Assembly (NCBI GenBank): GCA_033961575.1 | Contig: CM066737.1 | Span: 64,624,771 to 64,688,770, forward strand | Source: Aselliscus stoliczkanus | Lineage: Eukaryota; Chordata; Mammalia; Chiroptera; Hipposideridae | Reading direction: 5' to 3' | Length of the DNA stretch: 64,000 bases | Program-made: the position numbers and the translations under genes | Notes under the pieces: model-generated | What the model was told of the DNA's origin: nothing | Seen by the model: the letters and a program-made list of their open reading frames with translations, nothing else | Database searches by the model: none | Part shown: positions 23,106-34,539 of the stretch, piece after piece | Numbering within the stretch: the first letter of the stretch is position 1 | Layout: every line of letters begins with the position of its first letter

Positions 23106-25938
23106 CAAAGAGGACCATTAGTTCTTGTAAAGTGTGAGAAAGGCTACCATTTTTAAGATATTTTGTTTTGTTTATATGTGCAGAAAAATAAGACACTTCT
23201 CTCCTTAAACAGCCAAGTGATATTGCATACTTGAGGGGTAATCCAGAGTGAATTAGGTACTGTTGGGTTGACCCCTCTTCTTAATTAAAGGAAATAAATG
23301 AAATGATGCCGTGGCTTTAGAACTACAAGGCCATAAAAGGTAGAATTATGCTGGGTCAAGTTTTGAGGATATTTGTGGCTCAGAATGAGTGGCAGAAAGA
23401 TGTTAATGATGTATTTATCATCTACAATTTAACCTGCAGAAAACCTGAAAGTGTCAGCCAAAGGTAAATAAATGGCATGGGGAAGACTGTAGGAGAGGAA
23501 AGTGGTCATGTTTGAGTGCTTAGTGAAGAAATAAAGCAATTCTTCAATAAAGCATTAATTAATAGCAGATGCACTTAAAAATGTTTATTTATGTAGCTAT
23601 GGATGATCAATGTTTTAAAACAAAATGAAATCACTTTTGTGTTTTATAATCTATATATTTTCATAAGAAACATTAGTACATATATTATGTAGGATATACT
23701 TTCATTAGTTTCTTCTCTGTATCTAAAGTAAATCCAACACTCTGGTTATACTATTCAGATATGACACTACTTACTAGTCAACAGGTCAATTTTGGAGCTG
23801 AAGGAAACGTGCCTGAAAAGACCACTTTAGGAAATCCCCTGAGAAATTAACAACATTTTGGAAATAGTTGTTAATTTTATTCAATTAAAAGATATTTATT
23901 AAGCACCTACTGTGTGCCAGTGTTTACTAGTTGTTAATGTTTATAGTTACAGTTTCTGCCTTCATAAAATTTACAGACTTATTGAATGCTGGGTATGTGT
24001 CACCACAGTCTTTGTACTTAAGATAGATACACAGAGACACCTCTATATATGGCACTGTGACAGAAGGGCAAGCAACATGTATTATGTGACACTAATATTG
24101 TAAGAGGCCACAAAAATAAAGGTCATGTGCAATTTCTAAGCCCTTGCTTTTCCTCTTCCTTTATGAACATTGGCTTACTTCAACTTGTATCTGAATCTTT
24201 ATGGCCCTTTTAGCTCAATGATTATTTTGTGGAGTGCTTCATCTTTTGAGTCTTTAGTAACCCTGATTTTCAGGCCCCATTTAAAAAGATTACATAGTTA
24301 ACAACAGGAATTTTCATTGCCTTATAAGAAGGATCATTGCCTCAGCCTTGATTTGCATTTAATTACTTCAGGAAGTAGGGATTTTTAATCCAGAAAACGT
24401 GTTTTATACAGTGTAATGACTGCCGGCAATTTTGAAAATACGAATTGCACAGCTTAAGGTTTTAAGTTCAGTGACATTTTTATCCATATATCACTATTTT
24501 GCCCAAGATGTTGAGGTTGCAACTCTAATATTTTCCAATGCTGACTTTATCAATGTAAAGTTTTTTGCAATCCTTTGAGATGAAAGCCATCATACCTAAC
24601 TATAAGATCTTAATTGTATTCCATGGCCAGAGTGCTAAATTGATATTTTGCAACTTGGTTGAATTGAAGGCAAAAGTTTACACATGAGAAAGCAGCTCAG
24701 ACTGCATTGTGACTGCAAATCTAATTTTGGAAATGTTTCTTGTCTATGCTGCTCTCATTTTCTTGATACTAAATTTCATCTCCCAAGTCACAAACTCTAT
24801 TTTAGCATTTTACTTTATAATGTACAACTCATTATAAGATGCAAAATCCTTTGCTTCGGTGAACAGCCTTTGAGTATCAATAAGAAATGTTAAATGTAAT
24901 TTTTACCAAGAAGTGTGACCCAGTGGAGTATCAGGAATAAATGAGTAAAAGCACCAAACAAGAGTATGAATTGACCCAACTGCAGAAGGTCTCAGAGGTG
25001 AAATCAAGAACTCAGTGCACAGAGAAAATCAAGGTCACTGCGGATGATGTGGCAAAGTATGAATGCTGTTTTCAACCAGGTAAGCATTGCCAAAAATAGT
25101 TAAAAGTGTCACGATAAATTTTCAAAGATGTAAAAGTAAGGGATCTTTTTCTTATTCTTACAGATTGTTAGAGATTAAAAAGGAAGACTAACTTGACATG
25201 TAATCTACATTGCATGTAATTTTTATGAAACCACAGGATCAGTATGATCCCCAGGAACCAGTTTTCAGGGAATTACCCAGATTTGTTAGCACTTAATAAT
25301 GCTATGATTTTGCAATGCTTTTTGAAATAATGTGTATATAGCAAAATGCTGTGGACCTAACTTTAAAAGGAAAAAGGGGATCTTTTTATTTTTTCTTCTT
25401 CGTTTTTCTGTTTATTTTTGGCAGCTGTGTATGATGGGTGGGGATGGGAGGAGAGTAGTATTATGTTAGAGATCTAGGGAGTGAATTAGTAACAATCCAC
25501 TAAAACGGGATTTTCTCCAAGGATATGTCTGTTGTGAGGCCATCTTATAGAGTGAGACTTGATGTTGGTAAAATTACATGGAACCAAATTCTAACAAACC
25601 AAACATGTGTAAGGTAGGTTGAAAGGAAGCCACCAATAAAAATAAATGACTCATAAAGTAGTCTGTCTTTGAATGGCTCTAGAGTGAGAACTGAATTTAT
25701 GATTAATGCTGAAAGGGTGACTAATGTGGTAGTCTTAGTACTTAGAAAAGTTCTACCTGAGCTTGATGAGACTGGAAGGGGTTGTTAGTGCAATATATTG
25801 TAAGAGCATGTTAAGCTGCTACTTGATTCAAGCCATGCAATAGATGAATCTTTCCATTTTCAAAGTGAATGGTAACATAACTACTTTAGAAGTTTTGATT
25901 CACACTAAAGATGCTTGATTTAGTTTACAATACTGTTA
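23106..25938. other. Single-copy DNA with a MIR-like scrap
   Basis: Mostly unrecognised. TATTTATTAAGCACCTACTG and TGTGCCAGTG at 23890-23925 are a short minus-strand MIR relic. A possible small exon is listed separately at 24941-25079. No other frame looks real. Confidence 0.45.
24941..25079 (+). other. Speculative exon-like segment ending at CAG/GTAAGC
   Basis: An ATG at 24941 opens 52 codons (stop at 25097-25099). At 25075-25083 the sequence CAACCAGGTAAGC fits a strong donor splice site. The predicted peptide is charged and unbiased (begins MSKSTKQEYELTQLQ, later KVTADDVAKYECC), unlike repeat-derived frames nearby, and base composition rises above the AT-rich flank. There is no matching upstream acceptor or homology that I recognise, and 52 codons is short. 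It may well be chance. Confidence 0.18.
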
Positions 25939-25951
25939 CTTGACTAATGTG

Positions 25952-26403
25952 GGTTTTTTTTTGTTTTTGTTTTTTTAAGATTTTATTGGTGAATTGGGGG
26001 AGGGAACAGCATTGGGGAATCAGGGAAGGGGAACAGACAAGTTCCTGTCCTTTTGTTCTTCAATCTAGTTGTGGAGGACGTTGCTTCACTGGCCCATGTT
26101 GGTATTATCATGCCCTCTTCCTGGTGATGCAGATCGGTCGCTGGCCTCTGGGCAGCCGCTCACAGTGGCTCTTGACATCTCACACCAGCTGCCAGCCACT
26201 CACAGTAGCTTATGGCAGCTCACTGCAGCCTACATTGTCGCTGGCGACTCATGGCAGCCCAGCTCCAGGTGTTGCTGTTGTTCATCATCTTAGCTGTAGA
26301 GGGCAGTTTTACTGGCACTCATATGTGGGATCCGAACCAGGGTCCTGCAGCTCAGTGTTGGTGTCCCAAGCCAGCTCCTAACCAACACGCCACTCAGCTG
26401 GCC
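25952..26403 (-). mobile_element. Long tRNA-derived SINE
   Basis: Minus strand: T-rich start, AAGATTTTATTGGTGAATTG, CTTCACTGGCCCATGTTGGT, GC body, and a head ending CCACTCAGCTGGCCC. Flanks CTTGACTAATGTG (25939-25951) and CTTGACTATTGTG (26404-26416) differ at one base, an aged target duplication. The body is shorter and more divergent than that at 22649, with small deletions near 26180-26260. Confidence 0.9.
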
Positions 26404-26416
26404 CTTGACTATTGTG

Positions 26417-28370
26417 TTTTTAAATGACCACAAAGAAACCTCACTAACATCCATGTATGCTGGCTTTAGTTAGACTGCAACCAAATTCTCTGCTTGCCAT
26501 TAATCATCATAGAAGAACTTTTAAAAAATATCTGAAATAATTTAAAATATGCCATACTCTATTTATGGCTCATTCAAGTTTATGTATACACACACATTCA
26601 CATAAATATACACACAGGTATGTTCACATCTATTTAGCACATATCTTTACATTTCAATAACTTTGACTTTGGAAGTAGACATACATTACTCTATACAGAA
26701 TTATTCATAATATGTTCTGTACCAATCATATTTTTAATTTTAGGAAAGCAATATCCCTAAAACTACTTAATTATATTTATGCCTAACAATATTTCTAGCA
26801 AGACAGTATGAGTAAAATTGATGTGAGTTTTATGTCTGTGTTAATACTTGATTTTTTACTTTTAGTCAGAGATTCAAATAATTCTCCATTTATTTGTTTG
26901 GTATTGCTTTTCAAATAAGTTACTTTTCTGAATATTTTCCATGTAATATAACCACGTAAAAGAGATCAATTTCCTTTTTTCCTCGAATCCACAAAAACAG
27001 AACTTTTCATGCATATTAGTCATCAGGGGTTGTTTTGTGTTTTCTTCAATATAATTAGGCTATCCTTTCATTGATGATCTTCTGGCAGGAAAAAGAACAA
27101 AGTAAATTATGTACCATGAGACATTATGTTTAATATAAGCCTAGAATATGGAAAACATATAAGCCGAAAATTCCCAGAAAGTATACTCTAATTTTAAAAT
27201 AGTTTCAAAACCTCAGTGGTTGATCAAATATTTCTTTATAGGCTTGTGGTATTTTAGGACAAGATAACTTTTCTGGTAAGTTTGATAGTGAAAAATGAAA
27301 GATTTGAAATAGTTATAATTTTAAATCATTAAAATTGCACATGATAATTATAGCCATTTTTTAGACGTTTTGTTCTTGTGATGCACTTACTATTCATGTC
27401 AACTACTGTTCTAATTTGGAGGTTATTAACACTGAAAAAAATATATGATTAGTATTTAGTGAATTCTGATTGTCTCATAGCACTGCAGGCAACTAGTCAG
27501 AATTAGACTGAAAGGGGAAAAAAAAGATGGTTGATAAACTCCTGTGCATGGTCAAGTATGAAATATGATCTGAATTTTCTATGTACATTTTGCTATAGTT
27601 TTCTGATAAGGCCAATGATATTTTCAAAAAAGGTGAAAATATAGTATTTACTCATAAATAATCTTTGAAACTTTGTAGAAATATATGTTACATTTTCACA
27701 AGTGTAGAGCAAAGTAGATAAACTAAATGATATGTTGAAAATTTTATGGCTGTAATTTAATAGGCCTCTGATCTTAAAATGTGATTCTACTAAAAATAAT
27801 TTTCGGTGTGTTAACTTCCTAGCTTTTACTTATGGCAGGAATATTCAATCTTTTTATTTCAAAAAGGAGCTTTTATTTTCAATTTTTCCAAAATTCTTAG
27901 GCTCATCATGGAACTTGTGGAGTAGATGAAACTTAGTTAAGTGTGTATGTGTGTGTGTGCATGCACACATGTGTGCATGTGTGTGTATGTGTGTTTTTGA
28001 GACCCTGCAAATATATGTACTGGTGTTCATGTACACTGGTCTAAGGCACAGAATAAGTAGAGATTTTTTTCTCTGCTACAGTTCCTGGAAAAATAAAGAA
28101 AAATTTAGGAAGAGCCTCAGAGAAGTAAAAGTTGGCATTGTGATCCTCTAATTGGTGACAGTTGATCTAATAAAATATATTGTATTTTCATTGTCTTGGT
28201 AAAGTAATGAAGGTCAAAGCATAAACTTTGTTCTAAGAATCTGGTCTAACCCTCAAGCTCCTTTTCAATTGACCCATTCTTTGGACACAGTAACATATTC
28301 CCTATGTTGCTTATATTTTCTAGGCCTAAATTCTATTGGAAGAAAAACATAGAAAGAGTTTTATGGTTGC
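26417..28370. other. Single-copy intergenic DNA
   Basis: AT-rich, no gene recognised. It contains a GT-rich microsatellite (27943-27992) and a weak CA/TA-rich patch near 26585-26630. Confidence 0.45.
27943..27992. repeat. GT-rich compound microsatellite
   Basis: GTGTGTATGTGTGTGTGTGC followed by an alternating ATGCACACATGTGTGCATGT palindrome and more GT. An alternating purine-pyrimidine tract with Z-DNA-like potential. Confidence 0.85.
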
Positions 28371-28371
28371 T

Positions 28372-28462
28372 TTATATCTATTTCTATAAAAGATGTAATT
28401 GGGATTTTAATAGAGGGTGCATTGAATCCATGGAGTGCTTTGAATAGTATGGACATTTTAAC
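28372..28462 (-). mobile_element. Inverted 5' part of a twin-primed L1
   Basis: The minus strand carries an ORF2 segment (the antisense reads GGGATTTTAATAGAGGGTGC, near 28400) that in L1 lies a few hundred bases upstream of the plus-strand segment starting at 28463. The two meet head to head without a spacer. This is the classic 5' inversion of twin priming. Confidence 0.65.
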
Positions 28463-29591
28463 AAAAATTAACTAAAATTGATTAAAGACAAATGTAACAC
28501 TTGAAACTCTAAAACTCCTCAAAAAAAAAAAAGCCGGAAAGCTTCTTGACATGGGTGTTGACAATGAGTCCTTGGATCTGATGCTAAAAGTACAGCAACA
28601 AAACCAAAAGTAGACAACTGGGACTACATTAAACTAAAAATCTTTTGCACAGCAAAGGAATCAATCACTAGAGTAAAGGGGCAACTATGGAATGGGGGAA
28701 AATATTTGCAAACCATATATCTAATAAGAAGTTAATTTATAAAATATATGTGTCTCCTACAACTCAATAAGAAAAAAAGCACCCACAAATAACATATTTT
28801 TAAATGGTTGAAGGACTTGAACAGACGTTTATCCAAAGAGAAAATTCAAGTGGCCATCAGGTATGTGAAAAGGTGTTAAACATCACTAATCATAAAGGGA
28901 ACACAAATTAAAACCTCATACCTGTTAGGATGGCTATTATTTTTTAAAAAGGAAAATAAATGTTGATAAGGATGTGGATAAATTGTAAGTCTTATACATT
29001 GTTGCTGGGAGTGTAGAATGGTGTTGCCATGTTAGAAATCACTCTGAAGGTTCTTCAAAAAATTGAAAATAAAACTATCATATGGTCAAGCAACCCCCAC
29101 TTCTGTGTATATATTGGAAGGAATTCAAATATGGATTGCAAGAAAATATCTGCACTCCCATGTTCATTGCAGTATTATTTACAATGTCCAAAATCTGAAA
29201 CAACCTAAATGTCCATCAACAGATTAATAGATAAAAAAAATATATGGTACACAGAAAGGAATATTACTTTAATAGTTCTTTCAAAATGAGGAGATCCTGC
29301 CATTTGCAACAATATGGATGAACATAAAGGATATTATGCTAAGTTAAATAAGCCAATCACAGAAGAACAAATATTACATGATTCCACTTATATGAGATAT
29401 CTAAAATAGTCAAACTCATATAAGTAGAGAATAGAATTGTGGTTGTAAGAGAATTGAAAGAAAATGGGAATTATTGCTCAAAGGACATAAAGTTTTATTT
29501 ATGCAAGATAACTAATTTACAGATACGTAGAACAATGTGGTATTGTGCACTTTAAAATATGTTGACAGAGTAGATCTCATGGTAATTGTCT

Positions 29592-29630
<39 letters not shown>

Positions 29631-29795
29631 AAAACTCACAAGGAAATTTTTGGAGGTGATGGCTATATTTAGTACTTTCATTGTGGTGATGGTATCATAG
29701 TTGTTTGTATATGTCCCAACTCATCAAGATGCATTTATTAAATGTATGCAGTTATTTGTATATCAATTGTACCTTAATAAAGTTTTTTTAAAATA
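28463..29795 (+). mobile_element. L1 ORF2 C-terminus and 3'UTR, plus strand
   Basis: Starts in the ORF2 region around AAAATTGATTAAAGACAAAT, continues through the C-terminal zone (GTCCATCAACAGATTAATAG near 29212) and a 3'UTR with a (CA)n tract at 29595-29626, and ends at AATAAAGTTTTTTTAAAATA. Frames are broken. Confidence 0.85.
29595..29626. repeat. (AC)16 microsatellite
   Basis: Pure AC run in the L1 3'UTR. Confidence 0.95.
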
Positions 29796-30120
29796 AAATG
29801 AAATAAGTAATCAACAAAACATATATGAAAACATTAACTCTAGGGAGGAGGCAAGAAGATCAGATAGAGGAAGAGCATAGAAGCAGATGTGTCTACTAGC
29901 TCTGGGTCAAGTGACAAGTTTATGGTCAAATTAACAAGAAGACCAGAAACCAATCCAATTCTAAGCACCCCAAAGCCAACAATAAGCACATAAATAAACT
30001 GTGTATACATATGTGCACACACACACATATTCAAAGAGACAGAATATATTTTCTTAGGTGGAGTCAGTATGATGAGGATATCATCTTGCACAGTGCTTGT
30101 CAACCTTCTCTACCTATGTA

Positions 30121-30202
30121 TTGGGTTGTCGGTAAAGTCATGACGCATTTTTGCAATGAAAAACATAGAAAAAAATGCATCATGACTTTTCCGACAACCC
30201 AA
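30121..30202. mobile_element. 82-bp palindromic mariner-type MITE
   Basis: Starts TTGGGTTGTCGGTAAAGTCA and ends TGACTTTTCCGACAACCCAA, with TA on both sides (30119-30120 and 30203-30204), the Tc1/mariner target duplication. The two arms are inverted repeats for about 32 bp with two mismatches, around a short centre (GCAATGAAAAACATAG). Size and plan match human MADE1 (80 bp), but the terminal sequence differs. Non-autonomous; the transposase source is not in the window. A transcript would fold into a long hairpin. Confidence 0.92.
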
Positions 30203-30304
30203 TATTCTTACGGTCAGGAGAGTGAACTGCTGAAATCATATTGCCTAGCCTGAAGTATAAGAGTAAGCATGAGTCCCAAGTTTTATATTAAAAATATAAT
30301 TTGG

Positions 30305-30720
30305 GGGCCGGCCGAGTGGCGCATTGGTTAAGAGTTGGTTTTGGATGCCAGCAGCCCAGGTTCGGATCCCACATGTGAGGGCCAGTGACACTGCCCTCTA
30401 CAGCTAACAACAGCTCCACCTGGGAGCTGGGTGGCGAGCCCCCGCGACGGTGTAGGCTGCAACCCCTGCTGCAGTGGGCTGCCATAGGCTACAGTGAGCG
30501 GCCAGCAGCCAGCGTGAGCTGCCAATAGCCGCTGTGAGCGACCATCCAGAGGCCGGTGACCGATCCGCCTCATCCGGGAAGAGCGTGATGACGGTACCAA
30601 CATGGGCCAGTGAAGCAACGTCCTCCGCAACTAAACTGAAGAACAAAAAGACAGCAACTTGTCTGTTCCCCTTCCCCGGTTCCCCAATGCTGTTCCCCTC
30701 CCCCAATTCCCCAATAAAAC

Positions 30721-30724
<4 letters not shown>
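30305..30724 (+). mobile_element. Long tRNA-derived SINE, plus strand
   Basis: Head GGGCCGGCCGAGTGGCGCAT, box B GGTTCGGATCC, CACTGCCCTCTACAGCTAAC junction, GC-rich body, and a tail GTTCCCCTCCCCCAATTCCC then CAATAAAACCTTTT. The A-tail has been replaced by a (TA)n microsatellite. The antisense strand keeps a 100-codon open frame across the body, like several other long copies. Confidence 0.9.

Positions 30725-30774
<50 letters not shown>
30725..30774. repeat. (AT)25 microsatellite at a SINE 3' end
   Basis: AT run of about 50 bases directly after the SINE tail and followed by T16, suggesting expansion seeded in the SINE's A-rich tail. Confidence 0.95.
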
Positions 30775-30789
<15 letters not shown>

Positions 30790-30790
<1 letters not shown>

Positions 30791-31625
30791 GAAAAAGAAT
30801 GCTGGTGAGGTTGTAGAACAACAGGAACTCTCATTCATTGCTGATGAGAATGCAAAATGGTACAGCCACTTTGGAAGACAGTTTGGCCACTTCTTACAAT
30901 ACTAAACATACTCTTACTGTATGATTCAACAATCGCACTCCTTGATATTTTCTGAAAGGAGTTGAAAACTTATGTCTACACAAAAACTGCATACAGGTGT
31001 TCACAGCAGCTTTATCCACAACTGTCAAAACTCAGAAGCAACCAAAACGTCCTCAGGAAGTGAATGGATAAATAAACTGGCACATTCATACAATGGAATA
31101 TTACACAGCACCACAAAGAAATGAGCTATCAAGCCATGAAAGTACACAAAGGAATCTTAAATGCATATGATTAAGTGAAAGAAGCCAACCAAAAAGGCTA
31201 CAACACTGTATGAATCCAACCTTGTGACATTCTGGAAAAGGCAAAACTATGGGGACAATAAAAAGATCAGTGGTTTCCAGGGGTGCAGAATAAAGGGATG
31301 AATAAGCAGATCACAAAGGATTTTGGGGGCAGTGAAAAGACGCTGTATGATACCATAATGGTGGATACATGTAATTATACATTTGTCCAAACCCACAGAA
31401 TGTGCAACACCAAAAGTGAACCTTGATGCAAACTATGGACTTTGGGTGAATGTGTTTGGTCCACGTAGGTTCATCAGTTGTAACAAATGTAACACCCTGC
31501 TGGGGAATGTTGATAATGGAAGAGGCTACACATGCATGGAGGCATGGGATATATGGGAAATCACTTTAACTTCCTCTCAATTTTGCTGTAAACTTAAAAC
31601 TTCTCTGAAAAAAAAAAAAAAAACC
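30790..31625 (+). mobile_element. Old L1 3' end, plus strand
   Basis: ORF2 C-terminal sequence (GAATGCAAAATGGTACAGCC at 30848, ATACAATGGAATATTACACA at 31088) followed by an old-type 3'UTR ending TTAAAACTTCTCTGAAAAAA. Different subfamily and more divergent than the 61-62 kb copies. Confidence 0.85.
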
Positions 31626-31809
31626 TTAAAAATTCATGCTCGCCCCCAAAAAAGTTAGAAAGAATTATGATCAGGATGGTTCTAACATTTTTTATACTAA
31701 TGAAATTGTAGATTTTAGGAAACCCAAACACTTTCCACATCTCAGAACCTCCTTCCTCTGGTGCCAAAGTTGCTGAAGTAAAATATGTCCCCATTACATG
31801 CCTCAAGAA

Positions 31810-32025
31810 TCGGCAAACTGAGGCTCGCGAACCTTGTGCGGCTCTTTGGGTGCATACATGTGTCTCTGAAGTAAAATTGAAAATGAAAATAAAACTATCA
31901 TAGTTTCATTTATAAAATTTTTAAAGGATTATTCACATAATGGTGATTTCATTTGTCTTATGGCTCTCGATTTTGTTGTGAGGGACAGGATTGGGTCTTC
32001 TGTCTCAAAAGTTTGCCAACCCCTG
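31810..32025. mobile_element. Non-autonomous hAT element, 5' tip lost
   Basis: Left end TCGGCAAACTGAGGCTCGCG and then TGCGGCTCTTTGGG; right end CTCAAAAGTTTGCCAACCCC and TG. The right 16-bp end is the inverted repeat of the intact left end seen at 61030. The first six bases (CAGGGG) are missing on the left. Flanks CTCAAGAA and GTCTAGAA are a possible 8-bp duplication with two changes. It resembles, from memory, mammalian hAT families with CAGGGGTYGGCAAACT ends. Confidence 0.8.
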
Positions 32026-32033
32026 GTCTAGAA

Positions 32034-33065
32034 AGAGAGCTCCTCCTTAAGTAAAATTGTCTCTCTTAAGACACAAAACTTGATACATACTTGGTGCAAA
32101 TGAGAGTTTCGAGCCTGAACTGGGAAGTGTTTGTTTTCCCATCCTTTTTTTTTTTTTTCGTAGTCCTAGTGACACCTTCTCAGATTTTCTGAAATGTTCC
32201 GATTTAGTTCTTAGTCACCTATTTGAGCCAAGAAATACAAAGGGGTGAAATCACATTTATCCTACTTGAACATAATTCAAATATTCCTTCTAAAATTTAA
32301 ATTTTGATTTTGTGATAAAATACACTAATGAGCCAAGGAAAATTAGCTTTGTGAAATATAAGATATTATCACACTATTTTGGAATATAACTTATAGAAGT
32401 ATAGATATATAGTATTATTGGTTTTAGAGTGTTTGGTTCATAGGAGAATAAATGGATTTAACCTTGGTTATAATCTAATCTGAGTACCCCATTTACTATT
32501 GAGGAAACTGAATGCCAGAGAAGTTATGTGACTTTTCCAGGGTGAAAAACATACTCGTAGGCATACTGTACTAGAACATATATATTGTATTCCCTATGTT
32601 TTTTCTGCTACTTCATACTGCTTCAGTATTAAATGCACAATAAAAGTCTCAATTCTTCCTAGTCAGAAAACTTCTACTTTTTTATATTTATATGTAATAT
32701 GTTATAATAGTAATATATGTAGTGATTAATATAACAGTGAGCTCCAGAAAGAACTACAATGTGAATTAAGACCAATGGGAAGTTAAATTTAGTAAATTTC
32801 ACTTGCTATTGGGAAATATTTTGTGAAAATAACCACTTTACTCTTATTTTTCCTGTTTTACTTTTTGGTGCTAGGTAGATTAAGTAGATTTTAAAAATCC
32901 ATTTTTCCTTTTCAGATATTTCTTTAATAATAATTATTAACCCAATTAAGATTCAGTTCAAACATTTTTGGAACATTTTTTCTCCAGTTTTTCCACTGGG
33001 CTAACCTTTTAAATAAACAGCACCACCATCTTCACAGAATGCCCAGTATGTTCACACTATTACAA
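32034..33065. other. Single-copy DNA with a MIR relic
   Basis: Nothing gene-like. A T-run at 32145-32158 and a minus-strand MIR relic at 32485-32600 are the only features. Confidence 0.45.
32485..32600 (-). mobile_element. MIR relic
   Basis: CCCCATTTACTATTGAGGAA and ACTGAATGCCAGAGAAGTTA then TGTGACTTTTCCAGG follow the reversed MIR core order. Strongly diverged. Confidence 0.6.
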
Positions 33066-33078
33066 TACAGATTCTTTT

Positions 33079-33187
33079 TTTTTTTTTTTTTTTGAGGGCA
33101 GTGTCACTGGCCCTCATATGTGGGACCCGAACCGGGGCCGCTGGCTTCCCAAGCCAGCGCTTAGCCACTGCGCCACTCGGCCGGCCC
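33079..33187 (-). mobile_element. Short tRNA-derived SINE with 13-bp duplication
   Basis: T-run, GAGGGCAGTGTCACTGGCCC, GGGACCCGAACC (reversed box B), the CGCTGGCTTCCCAAGCCAGCG hairpin read antisense, and GCCACTCGGCCGGCCC. TACAGATTCTTTT flanks at 33066-33078 and 33188-33200. A young-looking copy, near-identical to those at 20531 and 42123. Confidence 0.95.
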
Positions 33188-33200
33188 TACAGATTCTTTT

Positions 33201-34400
33201 AAACCTTTGTTAAAATTCATTTAGAAAATTTCTGTAACATGTGAACACTGTTTTCTAGATTATTGGGAAATAGAGTTTAAAATGAGATCATTTTTTGTGT
33301 TTGGTTTTTGAGTGCATGTCCAATTTAATAGATTAACATGTCACATACCTGTTTTGAATAAGATGCAACATACTGAAATACATGCATAATAGATTATTGA
33401 TAGAAAATTATAGTTTCACCTTTTTGAAGTCTAATATCTTTCAAGAAAACATATCTACATTTTTCATGCTCTGTACATACTGTTGCTATTTATACGTTAT
33501 TTTTAGTATTTCTTGTAGACTAACCAGTACTTTGAGGGGCCACTATTCTGGTCATGAAGTATTGATACACTCTGAAAATATGTTTATGACATTTGACTAA
33601 ATTGTCCGATTGCAAGGCATGATTAGAAGTTTGATTTTTAAAATAGAACGTTGATATTGTCTTGTCATGCTATTTAGCTACTTCAGCTAAAAGGTAAGTA
33701 TAGAAATATTAATTAGTAAGATTTTAGTTGAGGGAGGTTTCCCTGTGATTAGATGTCCTTAGATAAGATTATCAACTGCTCCCTCATGACTTATTTACTT
33801 ACAATAAATTCCCAAGAATGCTGCCCTTGAGCTTATTGACTGCCTTAAAAAAAGCTACTCTTTATATTTAAGGTTTTGCTATTAGTCATTATGCTGAAAC
33901 ATACTGAAAATAAACAAACAGAAGAATAAGATAACCCTGCTTGCTGGCTTGTGCAAATTACCTTAAATTCAGGCTCTGAAATTATTTCAACTACTTTATT
34001 TTTGATCACATTTCTTACAGAATCTTAGACTCAATTCAGGTAATTACAAAAAATGGATTTAGTAATATCTTTTCATCCTGCTGTTTCTTGTTTCTACTGG
34101 ACACTCTATGCCTTTTATCTTCCTAAGATTTTTGAAGGGCTACTAAGTAGACAATAACTGAAGACCAAATCATGAATAAATTCTCATCATGAAGCTGATA
34201 TTTGAAATATATTTTTAGCTGCTGGTCAGCAGTCCTGATAAAAGATTAATGTTAATGATAGTGAAAAAAAGAAAAGTAAAAGTAACATATTAATTTTTTT
34301 TATAGGGACTGAGCCTTCTCTTTTCTCCATAAACAACAACTTCATGATAATCAAATGACTATTTTTCCTCCTGTATTGTTTGAATTAATAGACTTTATTT
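33201..34400. other. Single-copy intergenic DNA
   Basis: No element or gene recognised. Confidence 0.45.
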
Positions 34401-34404
34401 TTCA

Positions 34405-34520
34405 GAGTAGTTTTACCGAGTGGCATGGTGGTTAAGCGCTGGCTTGGGAAGCCAGCGGCCCCGGTTTGGGTCCCACATATGAGGGCCAGTGACACTGCCT
34501 TCAAAAAAATAAATAAATAA
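34405..34520 (+). mobile_element. Short tRNA-derived SINE, degraded head
   Basis: TTACCGAGTGGCATGGTGG, the CGCTGGCTTGGGAAGCCAGC hairpin, GGTTTGGGTCC, ACACTGCCTTC and an AAATAAATAAATAAAA tail. The first GGGCCGGC is lost. Confidence 0.85.
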
Positions 34521-34539
34521 AAAGAAAAAGAAAAATTGA

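Noticed and set aside
29830..30103. 87-codon minus-strand frame
   Set aside because: It has no domain, lies in unremarkable AT-rich DNA and contains a Val-Cys-Ala-His stretch from a CA-rich patch.
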